Origin: Flavobacterium sp. UMI-01
GTDB lineage: Bacteria > Bacteroidota > Bacteroidia > Flavobacteriales > Flavobacteriaceae
Reading direction: 5' to 3'
Assembly (NCBI RefSeq): GCF_019656315.1
Contig: NZ_BPLU01000038.1
Coordinates: forward strand, 1 to 64,000
Length of the DNA: 64,000 bases
The first letter of the stretch is position 1. Every line of letters starts with the position of its first letter. The position numbers were made by a program, and so were the translations under genes. Of this stretch, positions 36,047-45,390 are shown one piece after another. Under the pieces are notes generated by a model. It was given only the letters and a program-made list of their open reading frames with translations, ran no database searches and had not been told where the DNA came from.

Positions 36047-37591
36047 TTAAAAAGGCATATCACTATCATCATCGTCATCATTAAAAGTACTACCAAAAGC
36101 CTCATTAGCCGAAGGAAGATTTTTAGTAATAAACGGATTATCATCTTGATTCATGGATGAAGGCAAATCGTCATAGTTACCACTGAAATCATCTAAATTA
36201 TCAAATTTACCTAAGTGACCTAAGAATTTCAAACGAACGTTTTCGATACCACCATTACGATGTTTGGCAATCATAATCTCCGCTTGTCCTGCTGTTGGCG
36301 AAGCCTCATCATCATCCCATTCCTCAATTTTATAATATTCAGGACGATATAAAAATGATACGATATCCGCATCTTGCTCAATTGCTCCAGATTCACGAAG
36401 GTCAGAAAGCAAAGGACGTTTACTAGAGCCACGGGTTTCCACCGCACGCGATAACTGAGACAAGGCAATTACAGGGACGTTAAGTTCTTTTGCCAAGGCT
36501 TTTAAGTTTCGGGAAATGGTCGAAATCTCTTGTTCTCGATTTCCACCACCTTTAGCATTCCCACCTGCTGTCATCAACTGCAAATAATCGATAATAATAA
36601 TTTTGATTCCGTGTTGGGATACCAAACGTCTGGCTTTTGCACGTAAATCAAAAATGGATAATGAAGGAGTATCATCAATAAAAAGCGGCGCTTTCTCGAG
36701 ATTTTTCACCTTTGTACTCAACATCGTCCATTCATGAGGTTCCAATTTTCCTGTACGTAATTTTTCTGAAGACAACCCTGTTTCAGAGGAAATCAAACGA
36801 GTAATCAACTGAACGGATGCCATCTCTAATGAAAAAAGTGCTACTGGATGTCCATAATCTATGGCCATATTTCGAGCCATCGAAAGGACGAAAGCTGTTT
36901 TTCCCATCGCAGGTCTCGCAGCAATAATAATTAAATCAGAGGGTTGCCAACCTGAGGTTAATTTGTCTAAATTTGTAAAACCCGTTTCCACACCACTCAA
37001 TCCTTCTTGCTTACTGATTTCTTCAATTTTCTTTTTGGCTTGAAGTACTAAGCTTTGTGCCGTTTCGGAACTACGTTTGATATTTCCTTGAGTAACTTCG
37101 TAAAGCTTGGATTCGGCTTTGTCCAACAATTCAAATACATCTGTCGTTTCGTCATAAGAATCCTCAATTATTTCTGAGGAAATCCGAATCAGACTACGCT
37201 GGATGTATTTTTGAAGGATAATTCGAGAGTGGAATTCAATATGTGCCGAAGACGAAATTTTTTGTGTTAATTGAATCAAATAAAAGTCACCTCCAGCTAA
37301 ATCTAATTTGCCGTTTTTTTTCAATTGAGCCGAAACAGTCAACAAATCGATAGGTTGTGTTTCAGTAAACAACTGAACGATAGCTTCAAAAATATGTCGG
37401 TGTGCTTCTTTATAAAACGCATCAGGTTGTAAAATGTCAATTACATCATCTACTCCCTTTTTATCAATCATCATAGCACCCAATACTGCCTCCTCAAGCT
37501 CTATTACTTGCGGTGGTAACTTCCCTTTTTCCAGACTTATTATCGTCGATTTATCGACTTTAACGGGGTTTATATTTTTAAAATTTTCCAT
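36047..37591 (-). CDS. dnaB: Replicative DNA helicase DnaB
   Basis: A 514-aa hexameric helicase of the replication fork. The N-terminal domain starts near PPQVIELEEAVLGAMM (~26-41). The RecA-like domain has Walker A AARPAMGKTAFVLS (~225), SLEMASVQLITRLIS, Walker B IIIIDYLQLM (~335) and the H4 loop REQEISTISRNLKALAKEL. The C-terminus is acidic (DDDDDSDMPF). A TAATTTTG box (complement 37614-37621) lies upstream. No intein or insertion is seen. Confidence 0.96.
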   Translation of the reverse strand: MENFKNINPVKVDKSTIISLEKGKLPPQVIELEEAVLGAMMIDKKGVDDVIDILQPDAFYKEAHRHIFEAIVQLFTETQPIDLLTVSAQLKKNGKLDLAGGDFYLIQLTQKISSSAHIEFHSRIILQKYIQRSLIRISSEIIEDSYDETTDVFELLDKAESKLYEVTQGNIKRSSETAQSLVLQAKKKIEEISKQEGLSGVETGFTNLDKLTSGWQPSDLIIIAARPAMGKTAFVLSMARNMAIDYGHPVALFSLEMASVQLITRLISSETGLSSEKLRTGKLEPHEWTMLSTKVKNLEKAPLFIDDTPSLSIFDLRAKARRLVSQHGIKIIIIDYLQLMTAGGNAKGGGNREQEISTISRNLKALAKELNVPVIALSQLSRAVETRGSSKRPLLSDLRESGAIEQDADIVSFLYRPEYYKIEEWDDDEASPTAGQAEIMIAKHRNGGIENVRLKFLGHLGKFDNLDDFSGNYDDLPSSMNQDDNPFITKNLPSANEAFGSTFNDDDDDSDMPF

Positions 37592-37678
37592 GACACGAAA
37601 GTAACTTAAATTACAAAATTAATCGAATTTAGTTATTACAAATTAATGTTTACAACTTCTCATTTTTTGTTTATAACC

Positions 37679-37711
37679 AAAAAAAAAATCCGAAACGTAA
37701 GGCTTCGGATT
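37679..37711 (-). terminator. Terminator of accA
   Basis: AATCCGAA (37687-37694) pairs with TTCGGATT (37704-37711). The A-run at 37679-37688 supplies the U-tract on the minus strand. Confidence 0.75.
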
Positions 37712-37731
37712 GATTTTACAAAAGTAAGTTT

Positions 37732-38685
37732 TTACTCTTTAAACTCACCCATTTTACTGTATTTATCCATTCTTTGAGCGATTAACTCTTCTGTTGATAA
37801 ATCTTTTAATTCATTATATCCTTTTAAAATATATTCTTCTACTGTTTTAAAAGTGGTTTCTCTATCGTAATGAGCTCCTCCTAAAGGTTCTGGAATGATA
37901 TCATCAACCAATTTTTGTTTTTTCATGTCAGCCGATGTCAATTTTAAAGCTTCTGCAGCTTTCTCTTTGTATTCCCAGCTTTTCCATAGGATAGAAGAAC
38001 ATGATTCTGGTGAAATTACTGAATACCATGTGTTTTCCAACATATAGACGCGATCTCCTACACCAATTCCTAAAGCACCTCCCGAAGCACCTTCACCTAC
38101 AATAACTGTGATGATTGGCACCTTCAAACGAACCATTTCAAAAATATTTCTTGCAATTGCTTCTCCTTGTCCTCGTTCTTCAGCTTCTAAACCTGGATAC
38201 GCTCCTGGAGTATCTATTAATGTCAAAACTGGGATTCCAAACTTTTCAGCCATTTTCATCAAACGCAATGCTTTTCTATACCCTTCAGGATTAGCCATTC
38301 CAAAGTTACGATACTGACGTGTTTTGGTGTTATATCCTTTTTGTTGTCCTACAATCATAAAAGATTGTCCTCCTATTTTTCCTAAACCACCAATCATTGC
38401 TTTGTCATCTTTAAAACTTCTGTCTCCATGAAGTTCTAAGAAAGTACTTCCACAAATTGCCTTGATGTGGTCCAAAGTATAAGGCCTGTTAGGATGTCTA
38501 GACAATTGTACTCTTTGCCAAGCGGTCAAATTCTTGTAGATTTCTTTTTTGGTATCCAAAAGCTTTTTGTTGATTTGCTTGCAAGTATTACTAACATCAA
38601 CATCTGACTCTTTCCCAATAACTTGACACTTCTCTAACTGCTCTTCTAATTCTTTTATTGGAAGCTCAAAATCTAAATATTCCAT
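37732..38685 (-). CDS. accA: Acetyl-CoA carboxylase carboxyltransferase subunit alpha
   Basis: A 317-aa subunit of the carboxyltransferase that makes malonyl-CoA for fatty-acid synthesis. Family motifs are [27 protein letters not shown] (~95) and the crotonase-like core [17 protein letters not shown] (~160) followed by [17 protein letters not shown]. Length matches E. coli AccA (319). A TATATTTG box (complement 38718-38725) lies upstream. Confidence 0.96.
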   Translation of the reverse strand: MEYLDFELPIKELEEQLEKCQVIGKESDVDVSNTCKQINKKLLDTKKEIYKNLTAWQRVQLSRHPNRPYTLDHIKAICGSTFLELHGDRSFKDDKAMIGGLGKIGGQSFMIVGQQKGYNTKTRQYRNFGMANPEGYRKALRLMKMAEKFGIPVLTLIDTPGAYPGLEAEERGQGEAIARNIFEMVRLKVPIITVIVGEGASGGALGIGVGDRVYMLENTWYSVISPESCSSILWKSWEYKEKAAEALKLTSADMKKQKLVDDIIPEPLGGAHYDRETTFKTVEEYILKGYNELKDLSTEELIAQRMDKYSKMGEFKE

Positions 38686-38857
38686 AGGATTTGTGCGTTT
38701 TAATTTATTTTGGATTGCAAATATAAAATTTTATATGGTTTACACCTTCTTATTTTTTTATTTTAGTCTAATATAACAAAGATACAATCAATTATAGTAT
38801 TCAAGGCTAAAGAATCCCTAAAAACCTAATTCCTTACAAATCAAATCTTTTCAACTT

Positions 38858-39748
38858 TTACAACTTATTTTTTAATTTCATTTGGTGTTTCAAAATCCCA
38901 TTCAAAATCACAACTACGATAATCACCACTGCTGCAATATAAAACGAAGCACTCATTTTTTCTTTATCCCCAAGTATGAAATAGGCTAGTAAAATGCCGT
39001 AAACTGGTTCCAAATTAGTCGTTAACATCACAGTATAAGGACTTAATGCCTTCATCACTTTGACAGAAGCGGTAAATGCGTAAGCAGTACAAACCGATGA
39101 AAGTAGGAAAAGCAACTCCCAATTGGTCGTTGAAACTGTAAAAAAACGCGCGGAAAATTTATTTTGCCAAACAAAATAACAGCTAATAAACAAAAAACCT
39201 GCTAGAAATTCATAAAATGTTATTAGTGCCGAATCATGTTTTTGAATCAATTTTCCATTCAATAAGGTAAATAAAACACCTAAAAAAATAGCCAATAAGG
39301 CATACAGCATCCCTTCAAAATAACGCAATTCCATCTGCATTATAAGTGACAAAGCCCCGATTATAATTAATCCTAAAATGACTTCGTACCATAGTACTTT
39401 GCGTCCGTAAAGAAGAGGCTCCATTAAGGAGGCTAAAAAAGCTCCCAAGGAAAAAATAGCCAAGGTTGTGGATACATTGGCAATATGAATCGCATGAAAG
39501 AAAAAAATCCAATGTAGCGCAATAAGCAAACCCACCAAAGTCAACTTACCTAATGCAGAACGTCCTATTTGGAACGATTTTTTGGTACCAAAAAGATAAA
39601 AAGCTAAAAACAATGTAGCCATCAACATTCGATACCAAACAATCTCATCAGCAGGAATGCTTATCAAAGCCCCAAGGATTGCGGTAAATCCCCAGATAAA
39701 AACAATAAAATGCAAATGAAGGTAACTACTTAAATTATCTTTTAGCAT
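38858..39748 (-). CDS. EamA/DMT-family transporter
   Basis: A 296-aa membrane protein with about ten helices in two EamA repeats (the first near 10-135, the second near 150-285). These proteins export metabolites or amino acids; the substrate is unknown. The start overlaps the end of the LptF/G permease gene by 14 bp, so the two are translationally linked. Confidence 0.85.
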   Translation of the reverse strand: MLKDNLSSYLHLHFIVFIWGFTAILGALISIPADEIVWYRMLMATLFLAFYLFGTKKSFQIGRSALGKLTLVGLLIALHWIFFFHAIHIANVSTTLAIFSLGAFLASLMEPLLYGRKVLWYEVILGLIIIGALSLIMQMELRYFEGMLYALLAIFLGVLFTLLNGKLIQKHDSALITFYEFLAGFLFISCYFVWQNKFSARFFTVSTTNWELLFLLSSVCTAYAFTASVKVMKALSPYTVMLTTNLEPVYGILLAYFILGDKEKMSASFYIAAVVIIVVVILNGILKHQMKLKNKL

Positions 39749-40823
39749 TTCGCAACAAATAAATAGCTAGAATTCCAAAGATAAAATTAGGAAACCATAC
39801 GGCTACAAACGGGGAGAAAGTAGTTTTTTCAGCAATGACACCAAAAACTTTATCAAAAAAGACATATCCAAATGCAATGGCAATTCCAATGGTTAGATTC
39901 ATCCCCATCCCTCCTCTTCGTTTCATCGCTGAAACCGAAACGGCAATAATTGTCAAAATAAAAGCCGAAACAGGAACACTATATTTCTTGTACAAAACCA
40001 CCAAATAAGTATTGATGTTTGATGAACCTCTCGCTCTTTCTTTCTCAATAAAACTATTTAATTTATCCAAAGTTAATGTTTCCGCAATATAAACTACTGG
40101 TGTTAAATCTTCTAAATCAAAACTAAAAACAGTTTTCTTTTCAGGTGCTCTCTCAATTTTGTCTCCCAATTCCCCAACAGTTCTTTTGGTATAATCATAC
40201 ATCGTATAAGTACTATCTGTAGGATTCCATTGTATTCTGCTAGCAGTAATTTTAGAAACCAATTTTTCTTTATCAAATTTTTCTAAAGCAAAATTAAAAG
40301 CCGTTTTTGAATACGAATTAAAACTATTAACATACAAAAACTCATGATCGTTAATCTGGCGATACACATCTGTAGTAAGACCACGCATTTGTTCTTTACC
40401 TCCTCGTTTCAAATAAGTATATCTAAAATTATTAAAACCTTCACTTGAAACAGGAACCACAAAAAATCCCATAATCAATACAAAAACAGAGACCAAAGCA
40501 GCACCTATAATATAAGGTCTTAAAAAACGAGTAAATGATATCCCAGAACTTAATATAGCAATGATTTCGGTATTATTGGCTAACTTAGAAGTAAACCAAA
40601 TAATCGATAAAAATAAAAATATCGGAAATAAAGCATTGGCAAAATAAATCGTAAAATGATAATAATAAATTGCAATCTTGAGCAACGGCACTTCGTTCTC
40701 AATCATGTAATTGATCTTTTCAGACACATCAACAATAATTCCAATAGGAACAAACATCAACAACATTGTAATAAATGTTGCCAGATATCTTTTTAAAATG
40801 TATTTGTCTAATATTGTTAGCAT
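39735..40823 (-). CDS. LptF/LptG family permease
   Basis: A 362-aa YjgP/YjgQ-family protein with three N-terminal and three C-terminal helices around a periplasmic beta-jellyroll (about 120-265). The start LDKYILKRYLATFITMLLMFV is typical. LptF and LptG form the membrane part of the LPS exporter driven by LptB. Bacteroidota often carry two such paralogues in separate loci, and I cannot tell F from G here. It lies between tgt and the EamA gene. Confidence 0.88.
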   Translation of the reverse strand: MLTILDKYILKRYLATFITMLLMFVPIGIIVDVSEKINYMIENEVPLLKIAIYYYHFTIYFANALFPIFLFLSIIWFTSKLANNTEIIAILSSGISFTRFLRPYIIGAALVSVFVLIMGFFVVPVSSEGFNNFRYTYLKRGGKEQMRGLTTDVYRQINDHEFLYVNSFNSYSKTAFNFALEKFDKEKLVSKITASRIQWNPTDSTYTMYDYTKRTVGELGDKIERAPEKKTVFSFDLEDLTPVVYIAETLTLDKLNSFIEKERARGSSNINTYLVVLYKKYSVPVSAFILTIIAVSVSAMKRRGGMGMNLTIGIAIAFGYVFFDKVFGVIAEKTTFSPFVAVWFPNFIFGILAIYLLRNAKR

Positions 40824-40830
40824 ACTTTAA

Positions 40831-40892
40831 AGTTAGAAATTAGTAGTTAGAGATTAGAGGTTGCTTGACTCACAACTTTTAACTCCTAACAC
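40831..40892. repeat. Word-repeat fold-back spacer between tgt and the LptF/G gene
   Basis: Variants of GTTAGAAATTAG recur across 40831-40863 (GTTAGAAATTAG, TAGTTAGAGATTAGAGG). A partly complementary stretch, CAACTTTTAACTCCTAACAC, follows at 40873-40892. It is the same style as the spacers in the cco locus, but built from a different word. Confidence 0.45.
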
Positions 40893-40900
40893 ATCCCTTT

Positions 40901-42031
40901 TTATAATCGCTGACTCATGTTTTTGACCATCATTTCTTTCCAAGGTCTAAAATCTCCTGCGATTATATGTTTTCTTGCTTCACGCACCAACCACATATAA
41001 AAACCAAGATTATGAATCGTAGCAATTTGTTTTCCTAAATATTCATTAGCAGCAAAAAGATGACGCAAATAGGCTTTAGAATATTCTGTATCTACAAAAG
41101 TAATTCCCATTTCGTCAATCGGTGAAAAATCATCTTCCCACTTTTTATTTTTAATATTTATTGTACCGTTTGCCGTAAATAACATACCGTTTCTAGCATT
41201 TCGGGTAGGCATCACACAGTCAAACATATCAATTCCTAACGCTATATTTTCCAAAATATTGATAGGTGTTCCCACTCCCATCAAATAACGTGGTTTGTCT
41301 TCGGGTAAAATCTCCGTTACTACCTCAGTCATAGCATACATTTCCTCAGCTGGTTCCCCTACTGACAACCCACCAATTGCATTTCCCACTTGATTAGAAT
41401 TGGCAATATATTCCGCCGATTGGCGACGTAAATCTTTATAAGTACTTCCTTGAACAATTGGAAAAAAAGCTTGGTCGTAACCATATTTTACAGGCACTTT
41501 ATCCAAATGCTTAATGCATCGATCTAACCAACGATGGGTCATGTGCATCGAACGTTTGGCATAATTGTAATCGCAAGGATAAGGTGTACACTCATCAAAA
41601 GCCATTATGATATCAGCCCCAATGGTACGTTGAATTTCCATCACATTCTCAGGAGTAAACACATGATAGGAGCCATCAATATGAGATTTGAATTTTACTC
41701 CTTCTTCTTTAATTTTTCGGCTATTCGATAGCGAATACACCTGATAACCACCCGAATCTGTCAAAATATTACGATCCCAATTCATAAATTTATGCAAACC
41801 TCCTGCCTGCTCTAAGATTTTTGTTTGTGGACGCAAATACAAATGGTACGTATTCCCAAGGATTATATCTGGATTAATATCCTCTTTCAATTCTCTTTGA
41901 TGCACTCCTTTTACAGAGGCAACCGTACCTACGGGCATAAAAATTGGCGTTTCAATGACACCGTGATCTGTAGTAATACTTCCTGCTCGAGCCTTAGACT
42001 GAGGGTCTTTTTGTAATAAATCAAACTTCAT
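40901..42031 (-). CDS. tgt: tRNA-guanine transglycosylase without the zinc cysteines
   Basis: A 376-aa enzyme that exchanges guanine-34 for preQ1 in GUN-anticodon tRNAs. Catalytic features are present: DSGGYQVYSL (~92), the substrate Asp in IIMAFDECTPYP, GGLSVGEP (~220) and MFDCVMPTRNARNG (~270). E. coli Tgt binds zinc through three Cys in PECDCYTC plus a His. The matching region here is PIDEMGITFVD (304-314), with Gly, Thr and Asp in the Cys positions, while the His (340, ATIHNL) remains. It is the likely first gene of a tgt-lptF/G-eamA operon, with a TATCTTTG box (complement 42076-42083) upstream. Confidence 0.93.
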   Translation of the reverse strand: MKFDLLQKDPQSKARAGSITTDHGVIETPIFMPVGTVASVKGVHQRELKEDINPDIILGNTYHLYLRPQTKILEQAGGLHKFMNWDRNILTDSGGYQVYSLSNSRKIKEEGVKFKSHIDGSYHVFTPENVMEIQRTIGADIIMAFDECTPYPCDYNYAKRSMHMTHRWLDRCIKHLDKVPVKYGYDQAFFPIVQGSTYKDLRRQSAEYIANSNQVGNAIGGLSVGEPAEEMYAMTEVVTEILPEDKPRYLMGVGTPINILENIALGIDMFDCVMPTRNARNGMLFTANGTINIKNKKWEDDFSPIDEMGITFVDTEYSKAYLRHLFAANEYLGKQIATIHNLGFYMWLVREARKHIIAGDFRPWKEMMVKNMSQRL

Positions 42032-42414
42032 ATTGTGATTTTTCTTCCCATTTTTCTCCCGACCATTCGGGTGCGCAAAGATAGTTTAATTTAGAAAAAA
42101 TCACTCTTTTTAACTCCTAAAGTACAGTGTAAAATAAATCAATCGTTAATTCTGTTGTTTTTTTCTTTTAAACATTCCATTTTATCATTAGCAACCTATA
42201 AATTTGCTTTAATTCCAGTTGTAAACGGCGTAAAATAAAGAAAAATCAATAGAAAGTTAGCCATTATTAAATTTTCATACTTAATTATCGCAAACGAATT
42301 ACCCTTTTTTAAAGTTAGAAAACAAAAAACTACAATCTTTTCTTTATCGCCTTAGTTGTTTGTAACTTTGTCATTTGCCTCTTTTGTGGCCTCAGTGTCT
42401 AAAAAACAACCCAT
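42032..42414. other. Divergent intergenic region with promoters
   Basis: A 383-bp spacer between divergent tgt and selO. It contains TATCTTTG for tgt (complement 42076-42083) and TAACTTTG for selO (42363-42370). I see no open frame, RNA gene or terminator in the middle. Confidence 0.5.
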
Positions 42415-43977
42415 ATGAAACTTAATATTCAAGATACCTTCAACAAAGAATTACCTGCTGACCCCAATGACGCTAATTTTGTTCGTCAAGTAGAACAAGC
42501 CTGTTTTTCATTTGTAACGCCTAAAAAAACCAAAGCCCCACAAATCATCCACGTCTCCCCGGAAATGGTCAAGCATTTAGGTCTAACAGAAGAAGACACC
42601 TTATCAGAAACTTTCAAAAATGTCTTTACTGGTAACGAAGTTTTACCTCATACCAATCCCTATGCGATGTGTTATGGTGGACATCAATTTGGAAACTGGG
42701 CAGGACAACTAGGTGACGGTCGCGCCATCAACCTAACCGAAATAGTTCACAACAATCAGCGTTGGGCTATCCAATTAAAAGGAGCTGGAAAGACCCCTTA
42801 TTCCCGCACCGCCGACGGTCTAGCGGTATTGCGTTCCTCTATAAGGGAATACTTGTGTAGCGAAGCCATGTTTCACCTAGGCATACCTACTACAAGAGCT
42901 TTAACACTGGCTTTATCTGGTGAAGAAGTCTTGAGAGACATGCTTTATAATGGAAATCCCGCTTACGAAAAAGGCGCTATTGTAACCCGAGTAGCACCAA
43001 GTTTTTTGCGTTTTGGAAACTACCAAATCTTTGCTGCTCGTAATGATATCAAAAACTTACAAACTTTGGTTGATTACACCCTCAAGCATTTTTACCCTGA
43101 AATAGGAACACCTTCTAAAGAAAGCTACCTACAATTTTTTAAAACAGTAGCAGAGAAAAGTCTCGAAATGGTATTGCACTGGCAACGTGTTGGTTTTGTA
43201 CATGGAGTAATGAATACCGATAACATGTCTATCTTGGGCTTAACCATCGATTATGGTCCTTATGGTTGGTTGGAAGGATATGAGTACGGCTGGACACCCA
43301 ACACTACTGATGCACAAAACAAACGTTACCGTTATGGCAACCAACCCAATATCGTACTGTGGAATTTATATCAATTAGCCAATGCCTTGTTTCCTTTAAT
43401 TGAAGAAGCAGAGGGATTAGAAACAATCTTAGCTGAGTTTGGAATTTCGTTTGAGGCAAAATATTTGGAGATGATGCGTTCTAAAATTGGACTTTTTAGC
43501 CCAAATGAAAAAGACCAAACCCTTATTCAGGAACTCGAAAACAACTTGCACCTTACCGAAACCGATATGACTATTTTTTATCGAAATCTAAGTAAGTTTC
43601 CCAAAGAAAACCCGGAACAAGGCATTGCCATCATTCAGGAAGCCTTTTATAACACCGAAGCATTACCCGCAAAAATTTCTGATGCTTGGAACCAATGGTT
43701 CTCAAACTACAGTGAACGATTATTTGTAGAAAAAGAAACAAATGCAGAGCGAGCCAAAAAAATGAATCGCGTAAATCCAAAATATGTATTGCGTAATTAT
43801 ATGGCACAACTCGCTATTGATGCTGCTGACAAAGGAGATTACCAACTCATCGACGAACTTTTTAACCTTTTAAAAAAACCATACGACGAACAAAATCAAA
43901 ACGAAAAATGGTTTGCCAAACGTCCAGAATGGGCTCGAAATAAAGTAGGTTGTTCCATGTTGTCGTGTAGTTCCTAG
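42415..43977 (+). CDS. selO: Protein adenylyltransferase SelO (YdiU/UPF0061)
   Basis: A 520-aa pseudokinase-fold enzyme that transfers AMP to protein Ser/Thr/Tyr residues. Family motifs are AMCYGGHQFGNWAGQLGDGR (~83-102), QLKGAGKTPYSRTADG (~122), REYLCSEAM and HGVMNTDNMSILGLTIDYG (~264). The last residues are SCSS, placing a Cys at the third-last position where human SELO has selenocysteine. It is single, with TAACTTTG 45 bp upstream of the ATG. Confidence 0.93.
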   Translation: MKLNIQDTFNKELPADPNDANFVRQVEQACFSFVTPKKTKAPQIIHVSPEMVKHLGLTEEDTLSETFKNVFTGNEVLPHTNPYAMCYGGHQFGNWAGQLGDGRAINLTEIVHNNQRWAIQLKGAGKTPYSRTADGLAVLRSSIREYLCSEAMFHLGIPTTRALTLALSGEEVLRDMLYNGNPAYEKGAIVTRVAPSFLRFGNYQIFAARNDIKNLQTLVDYTLKHFYPEIGTPSKESYLQFFKTVAEKSLEMVLHWQRVGFVHGVMNTDNMSILGLTIDYGPYGWLEGYEYGWTPNTTDAQNKRYRYGNQPNIVLWNLYQLANALFPLIEEAEGLETILAEFGISFEAKYLEMMRSKIGLFSPNEKDQTLIQELENNLHLTETDMTIFYRNLSKFPKENPEQGIAIIQEAFYNTEALPAKISDAWNQWFSNYSERLFVEKETNAERAKKMNRVNPKYVLRNYMAQLAIDAADKGDYQLIDELFNLLKKPYDEQNQNEKWFAKRPEWARNKVGCSMLSCSS

Positions 43978-44085
43978 AATTGACCTTAATTCTTTTTAAT
44001 TTTTTAAAATTCCTAGTTTAGCTAACTTTATTAGGATTAATCCAAAAATAATTAATGACTGATTAAGTCAAAAAAAATAAAATTA

Positions 44086-44721
44086 ATGAAATACAAATGC
44101 ATCATTTTTGACTGTGACGGCGTTTTAGTCGATAGCGAAACCATCTCTAACAAAACCTTAGTTGATATGGCTAAAACAGTCGGTGTTACCCTTGATTATG
44201 ATTTTGTTATGACCCATTTTTTAGGGAAATCATTGCAATATTGTTTTGACTATATTGAGCACTTAGCACCGCAAAAATTACCTGACACATTTGAAACAGA
44301 ATTTAGAGAACGTACCTTTGAAGCCTTTAGAACCCAAATGCAGCCTATTCCTGGCGTACACGAATTATTATCAAAAATAAAAATTGATGTTGCAGTTGCT
44401 TCCAATGGCCCAGCCGAAAAAATCAGACTCAACTTGACAACCACAAATCTTATAGACCGTTTTGAGGGAAACATATTTAGTGCGTACGACATCAACAGTT
44501 GGAAACCCAACCCAGAACTATATTTACATGCGGCGAAATCTATGGGATATGACGTCAAAGATTGTGTCGTTATCGAAGATAGCTTAGCAGGTGTGCAAGC
44601 AGCACTAGCGGGTGGATTTAGCGTTTTTGGGTATCGTAACCCGCATAACAAAGACCTGTTTAAAGAAATCAACATCCCCCTTTTTGATGATATGAGTATT
44701 CTTGACCGATTGCTTGTCTAA
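44086..44721 (+). CDS. HAD-family phosphatase/phosphomutase-like protein
   Basis: A 211-aa HAD hydrolase of subfamily IA. Motif I is FDCDGVLVDSE (residues 8-18), motif II is VASNGP (~104), and later motifs are WKPNPELYLHAA (~142) and VIEDSLAGVQAA (~162). The fold resembles beta-phosphoglucomutase and 2-deoxyglucose-6-phosphatase. The substrate is unknown. It is less like PgmB than the gene at 19977. Confidence 0.82.
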   Translation: MKYKCIIFDCDGVLVDSETISNKTLVDMAKTVGVTLDYDFVMTHFLGKSLQYCFDYIEHLAPQKLPDTFETEFRERTFEAFRTQMQPIPGVHELLSKIKIDVAVASNGPAEKIRLNLTTTNLIDRFEGNIFSAYDINSWKPNPELYLHAAKSMGYDVKDCVVIEDSLAGVQAALAGGFSVFGYRNPHNKDLFKEINIPLFDDMSILDRLLV

Positions 44722-44786
44722 CCTAATTATTCTTTATATTCTATTTTTTTAGTTACTTTTAAAGAAACAACACTAAAACTATAGAA

Positions 44787-45177
44787 ATGAAAAACTTAAC
44801 ATTCATTTTATTCTTTATTTTTTTTTATTAGCTGCTCCACAGAAAAAAATTCACCCAACAACAATCCTGTTTTAGGAAACTGGAATTGGGTCGAATCTAC
44901 GGGTGGTATAGCAGGGCTAACATTGACACCAAAGTCAACTGGAGATGCAATTCAACTCCAAATCACATCTTCGACAATTAAAAAAATGGTTAATGGTGCA
45001 ATAGCCTCAGAAACCAACTATTCGATTCAGACAGGCGCTTCTATTTTTGGAGGTATCAAACCCATGATTGTCTATGAAAATGACTCCAAAACATCGTTTG
45101 AAATCAAAGAAAACCAATTGTTTCTCAATGAAGAATGTACCGATTGCTTTTTAAGTATTTATCAAAAAGAACCCTAA
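44787..45177 (+). pseudogene. Small lipoprotein gene broken by a frameshift in a T-run
   Basis: The ATG at 44787 begins a lipoprotein signal (MKNLTFILFFIFF) that hits TAG at 44829 just after nine T residues (44818-44826). With eight T the frame would continue as FFISCSTEKNSP..., giving a proper lipobox and joining the open frame that runs to 45177. The restored protein is about 129 aa, with SCSTEKNSPNNNPVLGNWNW after the lipobox and CTDC near the end, and resembles small META/lipocalin-like lipoproteins of Bacteroidota. The cause may be a real mutation, slip-strand phase variation or a sequencing error. Confidence 0.75.
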
Positions 45178-45322
45178 TCCGTCATTCTCTACAAGAAAGC
45201 CCTTATTATTTTTTGTTAATTAACATTTTGTAGCGACAACTTACTCAAAATGAAACAGATAAATTAACTAACTTTGTAAAAACCATTAAACCCGACCTCT
45301 ATGTCAATAAGACAACAAAACT

Positions 45323-45364
45323 AAATCCATCAATGGTCTATTTCCATTGTAATTGGATTTTTTT
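45323..45364 (+). terminator. Terminator-like hairpin in the leader of the DUF892 gene
   Basis: AAATCCA plus CAATGG pair with CCATTG plus TGGATTT, with small bulges, and a T-run follows to about 45364. A possible -7 box, TAACTTTG, lies upstream at 45269-45276, so the hairpin would sit in the 5' leader. It may instead simply end transcription from the left. Confidence 0.5.
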
Positions 45365-45390
45365 AATACTAACTTAAAAAACAACTTATT

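Noticed and set aside
42032..42414. Small RNA or hidden gene between tgt and selO
   Set aside because: Both strands are full of stop codons, and apart from two -7-like boxes I found no strong hairpin or terminator.
44086..44721. Second pgmB
   Set aside because: The HAD motifs are general for subfamily IA and there is no phosphorylase gene nearby, so I kept a general name.
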